Part shown: positions 35,893-48,500 of the stretch, in pieces | Position numbering within the stretch: position 1 is the first letter of the stretch | How the letters are laid out: each line of letters opens with the position of its first letter | Source: Syncephalis fuscata | Taxonomy: Eukaryota; Zoopagomycota; Zoopagomycetes; Zoopagales; Piptocephalidaceae | Length of the DNA stretch: 64,000 bases | Assembly (NCBI GenBank): GCA_025786725.1 | Contig: JAHLTZ010000010.1 | Span: 1 to 64,000, forward strand | Reading direction: 5' to 3' | Notes under the pieces: generated by a model | Seen by the model: the letters and a program-made list of their open reading frames with translations, nothing else | What the model was told of the DNA's origin: nothing | The model's database searches: none | Made by a program: the position numbers and the translations under genes

Positions 35893-37295
35893 GTTGCATA
35901 TAATTACAAAAAATGGCCGTGCCAAATTATTAAAGTAGTAATCTGATTCAAAGTAAAATGATTGTACGACTATTCACAGCAATTGTTATTGTATTTGTTT
36001 TTGTATTTGTTGTTGCCGTTTGACGTCACTAATAGTAATTTATTGTCAAATGCAACTGCTGCTAATAATCGCTTTAGCTAGCGTTTAGTCGTTGCCGACT
36101 ATAGGTAAACTATATGTTGTACGCTTGATTTGCACCTTCTTGTTAGATTCAGTCAATAGTTGAGTTGAGTCGGGGAATCAATGACGGTTGTTGTAGTGAC
36201 GCCGTGGAGTTAACAGTAGCGTTAGACTAAGTTCTGTTGGTTAAACTTGCGTTGAATGCTTTGCTTGATCGGTCCACGTACTATTTTGGCGACTGGAGAA
36301 TGGATAAAGCAGCTAGCAGTACCGTTGCTGGTTGGTCAATAGCACAGATTGAAGTATAGAAAACAACAGAATAAAAATAATAATGATTGATACTGATAAT
36401 GTAAGCAAGCGAGCAGAAAGACCAATTAACGGCGTCTTTGCACAGCATAAAGTAGGAAATAACGCGTCAATCAGAAAAAGGCGGTTATATGCGATGACGA
36501 TTGTGCGAGTGTACGTGTATGTAAAGAAAAGAATAGTGTGAAACCGCTGGTCAGCTTTCAATATGTAATATGCTAAAAAGAATATTCACGCTAAGTGCAA
36601 CCACCACGGCCGCTCGCCTCTTTTTCGCGGCTGCGTGTAACCAGTGCCCGAGTGGCAATCAATGCCGCTGTAAAGTCGAGGCTAGTCAATAATTATTGCA
36701 GCGTATCGCTGCCTATTGTTCAATGGCTTAATGGTAGCAGTGATTAGAAAACAGTAGTAGAAACAATAGGAAAGTCTGGGGCAGGAAAATAATTACTTGA
36801 TTCAATAAATGGGAAGGCGGACACTGAAAAAAACCAAAGTTTCGGTGTATTTCGTCATTTTTATTCTTTACACAGATACACACACACACGCGCATCTGTG
36901 TTCGTACACGATATACACATATACAGCGTGTGAGAGGGTGAGAAAGGGACATACATACGCTGTGTAGCCATTAAACACAAGCTTACTAGTTGGTTGGTTG
37001 TAATGTGCTGCTATTCTTCCCTGTATGTTTTATGCACGCGCGCGTGTAACTGTCAGTCAGTCGAATTATCGGAAGACGGAATATAGGTTGTAGCGTATAA
37101 CCTTGCCTGTTTATCGCGGACTATGGCGCCATCAGCATAGCCTCATTTAGGTATATAGTTAGTATGGGCAAAAAGGCCAGAGACAAAAGCGGTTTATTTA
37201 ATCATTGCGACAAAGGTATTTGATGCATTGTTAACGTGCGCAATGACATTGTCTATTTGTGTAGCCATTCAAAAAAGCCAGTGACGTCATTACAA
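35893..37295. other. Intergenic region upstream of the sestrin gene
   Basis: About 1.4 kb between the sestrin start and the 3' end of the PAP2 gene, holding the sestrin promoter. Alternating purine-pyrimidine and (AC)n tracts occur at about 36875-36900. No gene or complete RNA gene seen. Confidence 0.4.
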
Positions 37296-38405
37296 CTAAG
37301 TAAAAGTTGCTAATCGATGCAAATCATGTTCAGAGTGTTTACTAACGGCTCCGCCTTCTTCTAGACTACTATTACTAGCACGATATTTGACCAAAGGGCC
37401 ATTCTCGGACTGGCCGTTATCGTTAGAGTTGTGCCCAATATCCAGTACACCTAGAGGACGGTCAATTGGTGGATATGGAATACCACTATCGGAATGAGAC
37501 AGCGATGGAAAGTACATTCGATAAGCAAAGTAGGCAAGCAGTAAGCCTATGCAGATTGTAGCACGGTGAGTGATTAGTTAGCATAGAACTGAAACTTACC
37601 GCCTGCTCCTCCTACAGTAACATCCTCCCAGTGGTGACGATAATTGCATACGCGTGAGACTGCCACAAGCACTGCGCCAAGTAGCGGTATTAGAGCAATC
37701 AATGGCTTATAAACAAAGCCACGTTCGTCAAATACCCTTAGTTTACCGGCTAAATAAAAGGTTATGAATCCAAGGCCTGCAAATGAATCTAATAGCAATA
37801 TTATTAAATAAAGCAATAAATATATACATTTATACTTGCAGGCTGAGTGTCCAGATGGAAAGCTTTTCATACCATCATATAGAATCTTCATATCAGTCTG
37901 CGTACATAAACCAATGGTTGATAGTTGCATAAATGGATCTGTCGCACCTGATGGAGGCTGACAACGGGCAAGAAAATCCGGGCGAGGTCGGCCAATAAAG
38001 TTTTTAAATATGTGCACAAATAATACACTGCTAGATAGTGCCATTCCAAGGCCAAGATAGGCTTGGTGCATATCGTAGGAATTACGACGAATACCCAAAG
38101 CTACTGCCGTTACTAACACGATTGGTACTATTGTGCTAATAACCTATAATAGTTACTATAACGGTCAGGTATGCATTATGGCAAAATCCATCTGGTTATA
38201 CTTACTATCAACTGGTTCGATGATACAGTGCCATGTTTTGCCATTGGAATTGGATTGTTGGGTCGGCAAGTGAGAAGCGACGGTGAAATGCAGGCGCCAA
38301 GTCCAAGAGAAAGGCGACGCCAAACATAATGACCACCATAAGCCAGTCGACCATACGGAGCCATACTAGGCGACGGTAAGGGCGTAGCTGGCGCGGTAGA
38401 AGCAT
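37296..38405 (-). CDS. PAP2-family lipid phosphatase (diacylglycerol pyrophosphate phosphatase type)
   Basis: Dpp1/Lpp1-type membrane enzyme dephosphorylating DGPP and phosphatidate. Exons 38405-38206, 38143-37840, 37788-37600 and 37546-37296. All three PAP2 motifs are present: KNFIGRPRPDF (motif 1), SFPSGHSA (motif 2) and SRVCNYRHHWED (motif 3). AFHRRFSLADPTIQFPMAKH and the last helix LLLAYFAYRMYFPSL match the Dpp1 group. Around six membrane segments; hydrophilic C-terminal tail. The second intron starts with GC (T|GCAAGT). One C is missing at about 38246 (CAATTC|CAATGG). The ATG at 38405 is chosen; the open frame runs further up only from a TTG. Its 5' part is duplicated at 41334-41781. Confidence 0.9.
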
Positions 38406-38701
38406 GCTAATGGTTATTGCAATTGCGTAGAGGTCAAAGGGGAATAAAATAAAAGGAAGCGATGGAGTTTGGCATAGCAATAATAGCGATGGCCATAACA
38501 GCAAATATTACTTGAAACAGTTTGTAAAACAAAAAACATGCCTTTGCAGAATATAAACCCAGATAGCAATCAAAAGCGCTGACGATTTAGTTTAGCAACA
38601 ATGGCATGCTTTAGTATATACAAATGCCAATTAACTAATAAACAGCATTTGTATTAGTGAATAAAGCATGGAGTAGCTACTAGATTAATATACTAGTATT
38701 A
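38254..38701 (-). repeat. 448-bp duplicated segment, original copy (PAP2 promoter + exon 1)
   Basis: Matches 41334-41781 base for base without gaps except three substitutions (I count 445 of 448 identical). It covers about 150 bp of PAP2 exon 1 and about 300 bp upstream. Confidence 0.95.
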
Positions 38702-39377
38702 AATATAGATATAGATAGTTTGAAAATGAAATATTCTAATAACCAATTATGATAATAAATAGTATATTTTAGTAAATAAAATAGCATTCTTATTCAGCTT
38801 ATTAAACTGGGCATTCGTTCTATTGAATATGGAGACGGTGGTAAGTTTTGTTAATGATCAAATTATCACATTATATTATAATTTAATGATTAAATGACTA
38901 TATTGAATACCATCTATTTTATTGAACTAAATATTTGCTCCATTGAACATGGAGCTGGGTGGTGAATGATGCTAATGATCAAAATATAATAACTTGAATA
39001 CTTTACAGCAACAACAACTATATGGATTAACATAATTATTAATACCATTTATTTATATATTGCTTATACTATTACAATAAACTATAGTATTTATTAATCT
39101 AATATTATTTACCGCCTGTTATGATTATATATGTATTAGCACATATACTAGCATATAGCATACAATGTCATAACTTTTTGGTCTGTCGTACAGCATACAG
39201 CATACAATGTCATAACTTTTTGACAGTTTTTAATTTAGTACTGCATATAGCCTATATGCTGCTTAAAGCTTTTTTGGCAGTTCTTAATTTTAGTATTGCA
39301 TATAGCATACAATGTCATAACTTTTTAGTTTGCCGTACAGTCTATATAATGTCATAAATGCTACAATAATTATGATT
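38702..39377. repeat. Arm-like repeats left of the foldback element
   Basis: Two further copies of the arm core (TATTGAATATGGAGACGGTGG at about 38822; TATTGAACATGGAGCTGGGTGG at about 38942), then three copies of GCATACAATGTCATAACTTTTT (about 39158, 39197 and 39303). Looks like stacked, decayed insertions of the same family. Confidence 0.5.
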
Positions 39378-40680
39378 TATTAATCATTTAATGTCATTTA
39401 GGGGTCAAATGACTATATTGATAACATTCGCGCAATTGCACTGCACATTCACTCTATTGAACATGGGGACAAGTGGTGAGTTTTATTTAATCATCACATT
39501 ATCACATTGTTTGTTTGTTTGGGGGACAAATGACTAATATTTAATGACGCCCAATCTATTGAACATGATGATGGGTGGTGAGTGACATCACTCATCAAAT
39601 ACTCATCATCATAGATTCGTTATCTAGTATGCATATATCCACCATTTACCTATATCATTCCATTCTATTACATACTACTATATACTATTCTATAATATAC
39701 TAAACACATTCTATTTATTATATGTTTTAATATACTTTACTCCTTCCCCTCATTGCATTATATGCACTATAACTTCAACATTGCTTTATGTGCTTTCTTA
39801 CCGTACATTCATCATTTTATATACCATTCTATACTCGCATAGCTTTCCTCTACCCAAAACTACTTTTATTTTTGTCCTAGCATCATTATTAACAAATGTC
39901 GACTAATTCCGCTCATTGATCATGTATATATACGCAATAACTTCAACGGGGCTAATATTCATTTCATACAATATATTATTTATATTGTATATTGTTTTAT
40001 TGTCTAGTAACTATGCGCTAGCTATTGCAGTTGCTCTTCTTGTTCTAGCTTTATTATTAACAAATGTCGACTATTTTCGCTCATTGATCATGCATATATG
40101 CTCATTAATTTTAACATTGCTAATCTTGCTCAATATTGTGTATTTAGTATAATGTTTATCATTTTATTATATATTGGCTATACGCTGTCTATAGCCGTTG
40201 TCGGTATGGTTCCAACTCTTTTATTAATAAAAATTGACTTATTGCACTTAGTTTGTTTACTGAGTTGTATTGATAGAACAAATGATATGAATAGAAACGG
40301 AGTTATGTTTTATTAAGATTATTTATAAATAAACTAGATCATGCTAATTAGTTATGGCTTAATGTCAATCAAGCAAAGTAATGGATATATATATAGCAAT
40401 AACACATACTGTGATGATATATGTATACTGGATAACGAATCTATAATAATGAGTATTTGATGACTGATGTCACTCACCGCCCATCATCATGTTCAATAGA
40501 TTGGGTGTTATTAAAAATAGTCATTTGACCACCAAAAAAGCAATAAGTGTGATGATGTGCTGATTAAATAAAACTCACCACTTGTCCCCATGTTCAGTAG
40601 ATTGAATGTGTAGTTTAACTGCGTAAATATTAGCAAGTTTAGTCATTTGATCCCAAATCACATTAAATGGCTAATAAATT
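39378..40680. mobile_element. Foldback element with ~250-bp inverted arms
   Basis: Left arm about 39378-39640 and right arm about 40412-40680 are reverse complements with few changes. Outer matches include GAACATGGGGACAAGTGGTG with GTGAGTTTTATTTAATCA. Inner matches include ATTGAACATGATGATGGG, TCATCAAATACTCAT and ATAGATTCGTTATC. The ~770-bp centre is T/C-rich on the plus strand and contains a direct repeat (ATTATTAACAAATGTCGACTA at about 39887 and 40052). The hydrophobic frame at 39916-40152 follows from that composition. No transposase; a non-autonomous foldback/MITE-like element. Confidence 0.7.
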
Positions 40681-41333
40681 GTTTAATGTACAAAAATGAC
40701 TATTTTATTTAATTAATAAATAAAGTTATATATGCAACATGATAATACAAGTCATAAATCGAACAACATTGTACATATAAATATTATAAACAAACTGAAA
40801 TACAGATGAGGGAATTATTCAAGTGATGGAATAAAAGAAAGAATAAAGATTAATTGCATAAAAGCAAATATGACTATAGAGCAGTGTCAACAGTAAAACA
40901 ATGAGTGTAATAGGAATGACAAGCAACAAACAGTAAAGATAAGTAGGTCCATAGAACAATGTCATCAGTAAAGCAATGATTGTAATAAAAATAGTAAATG
41001 GCAAACAATAAACTACGTTAAATCATAGAATATGTCATCAGCAAAGTAATGACAGCAGTGATAAAAAGGATATTTTGAATGGATTACTATTTAGAAAGTA
41101 TTATTGCATAGTACTTTTAAGGCAGCATACGTAAAATATGACACATTGTACATTCAGAAGTCAAACGATGGCTTACTGGTTATATAAATAAAATGTATTT
41201 ATTTTTACAAGTCTGAATTTATTACAATTGTGCGCGCAACTTGACTGAAGAAACAATCTACAATTTATTTGTATATTATATTTTTTATTTTTAAAAAGTA
41301 GGAGGCTCAAAGTAAAATAACTTCGAAAATTAA
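40681..41333. other. Purine-rich, repeat-like DNA right of the foldback element
   Basis: From 40800 to 41060 it is built from loose repeats of the type CATAGAACAATGTCATCAGTAAAGCAATGA, resembling the block at 8140-9160. At about 41308-41322 GGAGGCTCAAAGTAAAA resembles the right end of the Fanzor-type elements. Confidence 0.4.
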
Positions 41334-41781
41334 ATTGTTGGATCGGCAAGTGAGAAGCGACGGTGAAATGCAGGCGCCAGGTCCAAGAGAAAGGCGACGC
41401 CAAACATAATGACCACCATAAACCAGTCGACCATACGGAGCCATACTAGGCGACGGTAAGGGCGTAGCTGGCGCGGTAGAAGCATGCTAATGGTTATTGC
41501 AATTGCGTAGAGGTCAAAGGGGAATAAAATAAAAGGAAGCGATGGAGTTTGGCATAGCAATAATAGCGATGGCCATAACAGCAAATATTACTTGAAACAG
41601 TTTGTAAAACAAAAAACATGCCTTTGCAGAATATAAACCCAGATAGCAATCAAAAGCGCTGACGATTTAGTTTAGCAACAATGGCATGCTTTAGTATATA
41701 CAAATGCCAATTAACTAATAAACAGCATTTGTATTAGTGAATAAAGCATGGAGTAGCTACTAGATTAATATACTAGTATTA
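41334..41781 (-). pseudogene. Truncated copy of PAP2 promoter and exon 1
   Basis: A 448-bp near-identical copy of 38254-38701, same orientation. It contains the start ATG (cat at 41483-41485) and the codons up to ...FSLADPTI, then breaks into unrelated AT-rich DNA. The frame runs on to encode a 76-codon hybrid from the first good ATG region to 41173, but no PAP2 motif is included, so the product cannot be an enzyme. A promoter that might still be active is included. Confidence 0.85.
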
Positions 41782-42411
41782 CACTTTTAGTAAATAAAAA
41801 TGAAGCTATTGTGCTTTGATTTTCATACAATTTCTTCTTATCATCAAATGCTTTTTACAACATTTTAAAAAGCGTTTGGCGGTAAGAAAAAATTGTACAA
41901 AAGTTAAAGTATCATTCAGCCATAAAGATTTGTCAATATCAATACTATTATTAAAAATTAATTAATAATTAATAATAAAATGTAAAAATAATATCATAAA
42001 ATATTTATTGTGGTGTAGTTTATTGAATTAAAAAATAAATAGTCATAGTTATGTTTAATGATTATTATTATTTTGTCAATTAACATGGAAATTAATAGTC
42101 TATTAATAAGTTTTAGTGCTAGTAAATAATAAATTTGTTGTTTATCATTATATGGTATATTTGATATGCTATTAGCATTATTTAAAATAGTCATCATTAC
42201 TATTTTATGTGTAGTATATAACTTGGAAGTAAATAATTGTTGTCGTGTGTATTGGCACTATTTTTATTGATAAATGATAAATTGCCGAATAAAAAGTATT
42301 AAAATGTGTAACACAAAATCGCAAAGGCTGAAATGCATAATCGTTTAAATTTGTAGTATTGCTGTTGCTGTATTTTAAACGACTTTTTAACCTTTGACTT
42401 TGGGACCGATT
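41782..42411. other. AT-rich intergenic DNA with a Fanzor-like left end
   Basis: GAAGCTATTGTGCTTTGATTTTCAT at about 41803-41827 matches the left end of Fanzor copy 1 (17674-17698), but no zinc-ribbon coding part follows. The F-box gene's promoter must lie in the right part. Confidence 0.4.
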
Positions 42412-43929
42412 ATGACTACGACTATCGATTTGAAAACATCATTTTTTAACAAAGTCTCCTGTGAAATTTACTGGAGACTTGCAAAGTTTATGAACACATC
42501 AGAGGTTGTCAGTTTCTCAGCCACATGCCAACAAGCATTTCAATCCTTGTCAAATGAACCAAAACGACGAAAGCTACACTATTTAAAGCGATTTTCTTTA
42601 AATGATCAAAGTGAACTGGATTGGATCCGTGCTTATGTTGGAGGTAATCAGCTCAGATGCAATAGAGGCATTCATTGGGAGCAAGCGTACAATTTCCGAC
42701 TACAAATTGAAGAGAACATAAAGAAAAAACGTTATACAGAATGCGATATTAAACTGGATGAACAGCTGACAAATTCCAGTGTTGTATATTCAGATACACG
42801 ACTGGCATTAATATTTTGCTTACCAAAGCAAATCCTTGGATTTGTGCGTTATTTATACGATAGCAAGCCAGACGCTCAATTTCCCCAATGTTCTCATTTA
42901 CATATTCGCATACTACGCATTCCTACCGACTCTTGGCTGAATCATGGTGGCGTTTTCCAAAGAAATGACCATTATTTTACTGTTTACAGCCAAGGACATC
43001 ATTTTGTTTATCCAATTCAGCGTGGTTTATCATTTGAAATCAATTTAAAAGATTATAGTAACGCCATTGCTAACAATACTAGCCGAACACTAATGGAACA
43101 ATTTCAACAGAAAACTGAATGGTTTTTATGGGACATAAAAAGGCCTTGGTGTCTTTTATTACACAATATTTGTCGACAAAGAAATGCAAAGAATTTCAGC
43201 TTCTACAATATAAATCAGCGGCGTTGGTATCCATATAACATTGTAATTACACAAAGCAATGTAGAGGTGTTGCTTTTTGATACAAGCACCGATTATGCTA
43301 TTTGTGCCACTGCTTTTACAGATGAACACGATAGCAAACTAGCCATTCAGCTATGGCAAATATGTAGCGGTAGTGACATGGTTAAGTGTATTTATCATGC
43401 TACCATGCCAATTCCTGCTGGAAAAAACAACTACAGGGTCATGCTAAATAATCTAAACGACCATCGCCTACTTGTTAAAGTACAAATGGGGCTAGATTAT
43501 ATAATCATGTTGATAAAGCCCAATTATCTGGAAAACACGTCCAGTACAATTGTAGATTTAGCTAATCATGGTTTAGTATGGCAACGTTTATTTACTGAAC
43601 ATCCGCACCAGCTATTCTCAGTGTTACGCGATAATCGCCATGTATTACAATTTGTTGAACAAGGGATGTATAATATATACGATATTAATACAGGCACTTA
43701 TTTAAATAACATGAAAATAAACCTAGAATGCATGCCTGTCCATTTAATTGGCAATCTGTACATGGTACGCATCAATTCAGAAAAACATTTTGTTACCGAT
43801 GGCATCGGCGGCATTCCTACATCTGATCACGTAATTCTTTGGAATGAAGGGCTAAATCTACGTCGTTGGGTATTTGTAAAACTGGATATATCTCGACAAT
43901 TTCTAACTGTTCGCCATTATCTTTCATAA
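42412..43929 (+). CDS. F-box-like protein
   Basis: Single exon, 505 residues from the ATG at 42412. The N-terminus has an F-box-like segment, KVSCEIYWRLAKFMNTSEVV with the following SFSATCQQAFQSLSNEP, so it probably acts as an SCF ubiquitin-ligase adaptor. The remaining ~450 residues have no catalytic motif; the spacing of Trp and hydrophobic strands (LAIQLWQICSGSD, HVILWNEGLNLRRW, YNIYDINTGTYL) suggests a beta-propeller-like region. No close family is recognised. Large families of such F-box proteins are usual in zygomycete fungi. No frame break, and no paralogue in the window. Confidence 0.75.
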   Translation: MTTTIDLKTSFFNKVSCEIYWRLAKFMNTSEVVSFSATCQQAFQSLSNEPKRRKLHYLKRFSLNDQSELDWIRAYVGGNQLRCNRGIHWEQAYNFRLQIEENIKKKRYTECDIKLDEQLTNSSVVYSDTRLALIFCLPKQILGFVRYLYDSKPDAQFPQCSHLHIRILRIPTDSWLNHGGVFQRNDHYFTVYSQGHHFVYPIQRGLSFEINLKDYSNAIANNTSRTLMEQFQQKTEWFLWDIKRPWCLLLHNICRQRNAKNFSFYNINQRRWYPYNIVITQSNVEVLLFDTSTDYAICATAFTDEHDSKLAIQLWQICSGSDMVKCIYHATMPIPAGKNNYRVMLNNLNDHRLLVKVQMGLDYIIMLIKPNYLENTSSTIVDLANHGLVWQRLFTEHPHQLFSVLRDNRHVLQFVEQGMYNIYDINTGTYLNNMKINLECMPVHLIGNLYMVRINSEKHFVTDGIGGIPTSDHVILWNEGLNLRRWVFVKLDISRQFLTVRHYLS

Positions 43930-45540
43930 ATTCATCGTGTAATGACATTACAAACAATAGATATAAGTGTGTATACTTAGTGAAAAGTAATAGCAACTAT
44001 AACTAAATCATACATATAAATTAGATTGAAATTGACCATTAATATTAACAATACAGTTAAACTAAAGAAGTTTAAATGGCCAGTAATACAAATCATTATC
44101 ATTATAAATAAAACAACAAATAAAGCGCTAATTATAAAATTATAATACACCATTTGGTTGATATTTACTTTAACCCCCTAAAGCAGCAAATATTTTTATG
44201 CAATCGATTGTAATGAATTGATTAGATTAAATTGTGCTTAAATCATCATTTACAATAAATATTAATGTAATATAACAACATTATCATTTCTATAGAATAG
44301 AATTAATTGTAACAGAACATTGTATCAGTAATAATATTAAACATTTAAATAAACAATGTAACATACTATTTGATTTCTTTGGAGCATTTGAGGCTGATCA
44401 TTGTTGTTGTTGGCCATGTGTAGAAAGATTGATCAATATTAATAGAAGCCATATGATTGCAATTCCATGTCATTCCACATTGATTGTTGTTGCATCTATG
44501 TACAACATGGATTATTGCATCTAAATGGTCTCTTTTATTTTCTAATATTCTACTATTGCATTATGGGCATATTTATGATGTAAGATCAATATTAATATAA
44601 TTAGTATAGATGTGTTTATTAAACAGTCATCTTCTTATAGTCAATCTGACTAAATAAATGCCATTTGAACAATTAATATCATAATGACAATATATATATA
44701 TATTAAAACATAACAAAGATAGCTAACTAATTACATTATTGTATTGAAAATTACACATGAATTAGTCAATGCTGGATGTAATATTATACATGTTATTGTG
44801 ATGAGTGAATGTTTAATCGTATTTAAAAGTAAAGGGGTGAAAGGAGCAAATAAAAGATGTGGGAGTCAAGATACAGTAAAACATTAAAGCCATTTAATAC
44901 TAAAAGCCATTGTTATAGAGCATACTACCAATAAATTACTGAATGTAATAGGAAATACAATCAAGTCAATGTTTTTAAAAAAAGTGTAGTCATAGAAGTG
45001 TTATTATTAAAATAATAAATATATCATATTCTAGAGATGAAGCAATAGACCAATAAATTAAATGAATGAATGAATAGTGCGATGTTAATGCCAGCAGAAA
45101 CATGCAAGTATATTCAGTACAATGGCTAGTGATGAATCAAGGCTTCTGATTTTTACCACCTACTATTATAAAAAGTCAAACTGACACTGTGCATCAACAT
45201 TATAATCAATGTAATATTTTATTGTAAGTAACATGAAATACTATTTAATATCTGTTTTAATATTGAAAATAGTGCAGATTAATTAAGACTCCAATCGATT
45301 CAATCGGGGTTGATATGGCACTGCTTCAATAAACCACTTCTCAGTAGTAAAACTGATCGACGATTTATCATTCGAGTTATTGATCTTTTTATCCTAGTTT
45401 AAGAATAGAAACTTAAAGGAAGTAGCTCCTTTTTATCAATACCTTCGGTTATTACAACTCATAGTAAACAAATCCTTTCTATCCTAAATTACACTTACTA
45501 CACGTACTTTCCTTTACGCTTTACTTGCTCTGGTCACAGC
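43930..45540. other. AT-rich intergenic DNA containing Fanzor relic copy 2
   Basis: Apart from the element at 44165-44880 nothing is recognised. The right part (44881-45540) contains the IML1 promoter and leader. Confidence 0.4.
44165..44880 (-). mobile_element. Fanzor-type transposon relic, copy 2 (inverted)
   Basis: Reverse-complement relative of copy 1. Ends are TTACTTTAACCCCC (44167) and GTGGGAGTCAAGATAC (44860-44875), weaker versions of the copy 1 ends. On the minus strand the frame from about 44570 reads CP*CNSRILENKRDH, then VHRCNNNQCGMTWNCNHMAS and INI; it has a stop in the first CPxC and a one-base deletion after INI. The same WNRD to WNCN change as in copy 1 shows both derive from an already inactive parent or a non-autonomous family. 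Confidence 0.6.
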
Positions 45541-48500
45541 ATGGAGGGGAAAGTATGTAAACTATGGGTTCATAATGAACGCTTCTCTTCCAAGGAAGTG
45601 GTCATTCATCCAGATCTTCTACCTTGTCTTCAACCGGCCAGCTACTAGAGATTCGGCCAGTGGAAAATACTCGACAACCCGTAGCCATTCCACAGCCTGG
45701 CGGAGAGACGCGTCTTTTTGAACGTCGCATTATTGTAGTGTATGAGCCGCCTGATCCCGAGATTACACGTAAACAGCCACAGCTTCAAGTAATACTGCTA
45801 AACAATAACATAAAATGAACTAAATTAATTACTGATACGTGTACAGATATCATTAACCAATCATATGACCACAACATTTGGTCTACCCAACTGGTCCGAT
45901 GTTACTGTTTTACCTGTAAGTGCTAGTTGTATATAATATATATATATAATATATAGTAATAATAATAATAATAATACAATATTAGGTGGAATCAGATGCA
46001 GCCACTGCCGAATTTGTTCTACTTACGTTCCGTGACCAATATCTTGGACGCAATGATATGTGGCGTTTACGACTAAGCTTAATCGGCAAATCAGTATATA
46101 TAAGCCAACGTGTTTTATTTGCCGGATGTATACGAGCACAAGTCAGCGATATCTATATTAATGGTCGACCAGTAAGTAATGGCAGTATAACACAGGCTAT
46201 AACTAACTAATATAATCCAGGCGGCCAGTGCACTTATTGGCGAAAGTACACGTGTCATATTCCGTTCAGAATCAGCTAAATTCTTTATTCTTATTCAAAT
46301 GAGCAAAGAAATGTGGGAGTTTGATGATGATGGACAATTATTCTACGAAAAAGTAACACACCAATTTTTGCCAGAACTGTTCAAACGTTGGAAGTCAATA
46401 TCGGCCAATCATGTTGTTTGTATTGTATTATTTACACGTATCTACTATGACTTTATGGAACCCGATTTTACACCATGTACAGCCTGTGATCACAACCTCG
46501 CTGGTATAAAGACTATTATAAAGTATTAGTCGATTGGGAGACGCGTAATGACTGGTCTCAAGTATTGCCGACATTGAAAAGAGAACAAACAGAATTTAAA
46601 CGAGCCGTATTAACCCGTGATACATCGTCGTATACTGCAGCTATTGGTACCATTTCTACAGCTAGAGATGGCAATATACTAGAAGCTATTGGACTAGCCT
46701 TAAATACCTTTGATCGGCATTATGTTGATCGTGATCTACTTCGAACTGGTCAAGCTATTATGGTACTTACACCAGGTGCTGGCTATTTTGAAGTGGACAA
46801 AAAGTTACTACGATTAACTGCTGAACGTATGTTTGACAGCGGTATTGCCTTAGATCTTGTATGTTTGGATCAAATACCTCTTCATGCTGCACCGTTATTC
46901 AAATTCAAATCAGGCAAACCAATATCCAATCTTGGCAATATTAAAGATGGATCAGTAATGCATAGTAAAATAGGAGCTTATTCAATGTCTGTACGAGGCC
47001 AACCACCACCGGCTACCAATCTATACCACCTTCACGCTCCAATGCATTTACATATATAGAAATGGATCCATTACAATACGATGAAATGACCTCAGACAAC
47101 ACTAAACAAATTTATTATGCCTGGCCTCATTGGATTGTTGTAAGCTTTTATGGAAGAAAGCGACCAAAATTACAGACATCTCGATTAAAAGCACTTAAAT
47201 ACAGCAATCGATTTATGCCTACTTGTCGTATTCCAGGGGCACAAACATTTAATTTACTGGCGAGTGATATTATACTTGGTGCACCACGCTATTTAACCGA
47301 TAGCGAAGAGGAGGAGGAGGAGGAGGAGGAGGGAAGAAGAGGAGGAAGAGGAGGAGGAAGACAAAGTAAAGCTAGAAGAAGAGTCAAAAAACAACAGCTA
47401 GCCAATGATGGTCGTAATACTGATACAGCATCCATTGTAACAGCTAATACTAAAGTTAAATCTAAAAGAAAAAGACATCTAAAGGCAATCAAGTAGAGTT
47501 AGCATTAAAGATGGATAAAGCCGATCAATATGACAAAAATGTATTTAAATCAATTCAACGTGTTAGACTTGTATTTCCCTCTTCTTGGTATACCGGTCGT
47601 CGACGAGGCAGTCAAGCCTTACCACAAAACTCACATCCACGATTTAAATATGAAGCATCGTTATCAGGTCATCAAACTAGTGAAGATATCACATCGAGGA
47701 TACGTAGTCCATTATCGAGAAGTGCACCTCGTATTGGATGGGCCGATCTAACAAGGCCTAGACGTCCTTCGAGTCCACGGGCTTACCATCGTAGTGATGA
47801 CGGTCCAGGCCTATTAAATACTGGCACTGCCACATCAGCCACCGCTATACCTACTATCAATACTGATATAGCACCTATCAACCCAACTAATAGCACCACA
47901 GCAGCTATTATGATGACCCGACCACGCCGCATATCCACAGAAGATGATATTCATACCAGTCATTTAGACGTATCTGATGGTAAGCAATAATAGAATTATT
48001 ATTAATAGCAATAGTACTAATAGCATTTATATTTAGAAAGATGATGGTTTATTTCCTAGTTCTAGTACAGTTCAGCCTATTCAAATCAATCCGGAATCAA
48101 CATTAACACATCACCGATTCCGTTCAAATGTTACTACCAATCATCGACATCGACATGGATCACCACAAACAAGTCTATCCAATTCGCCCTCACGTTTATC
48201 TCGATCGGTTGAAATTAATCAACAACAGCAGCAACAACAAACATCACAACAACAGCAATCTCAACAATCACAGCAACAGCAATCGCAACAGTCATCTCAA
48301 CAACAGCCACCACTACCGCATCAACATCATCGATCTTCACCTAATCGACCATATTCTCAACTAGTTAAGCAAACACTATTGAATCCATCTCGTGCTCTTC
48401 ATGGCAGTATACGCCAAAATGATCATTTACGGCGATGGGAACACATATATCCAGTAGTACGTCCATTAACGCTTGATATGGATTGGACATCATTATGTAC

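Noticed and set aside
36600-36740. tRNA-like pieces (GCCCGAGTGGCAATCAATGCCG; GGCTTAATGGTAGCAG)
   Set aside because: No acceptor stem, T-arm or box B could be completed, so not called as tRNA.
37546-37600. Non-AG acceptor in the last PAP2 intron
   Set aside because: A normal acceptor (GCATAG) at 37547-37552 gives an in-frame joint (GGAGG|LLLAYFAYR) with a good CTAAC branch point.
39916-40152. Hydrophobic plus-strand frame in the foldback element, resembling a membrane protein
   Set aside because: The frame follows from T-rich composition and overlaps an internal direct repeat; no start context, family or conserved copy in the sister blocks.
47289-47492. Minus-strand Ser/Leu-rich frame
   Set aside because: Antisense of the Glu/Gly/Arg-rich low-complexity part of IML1.
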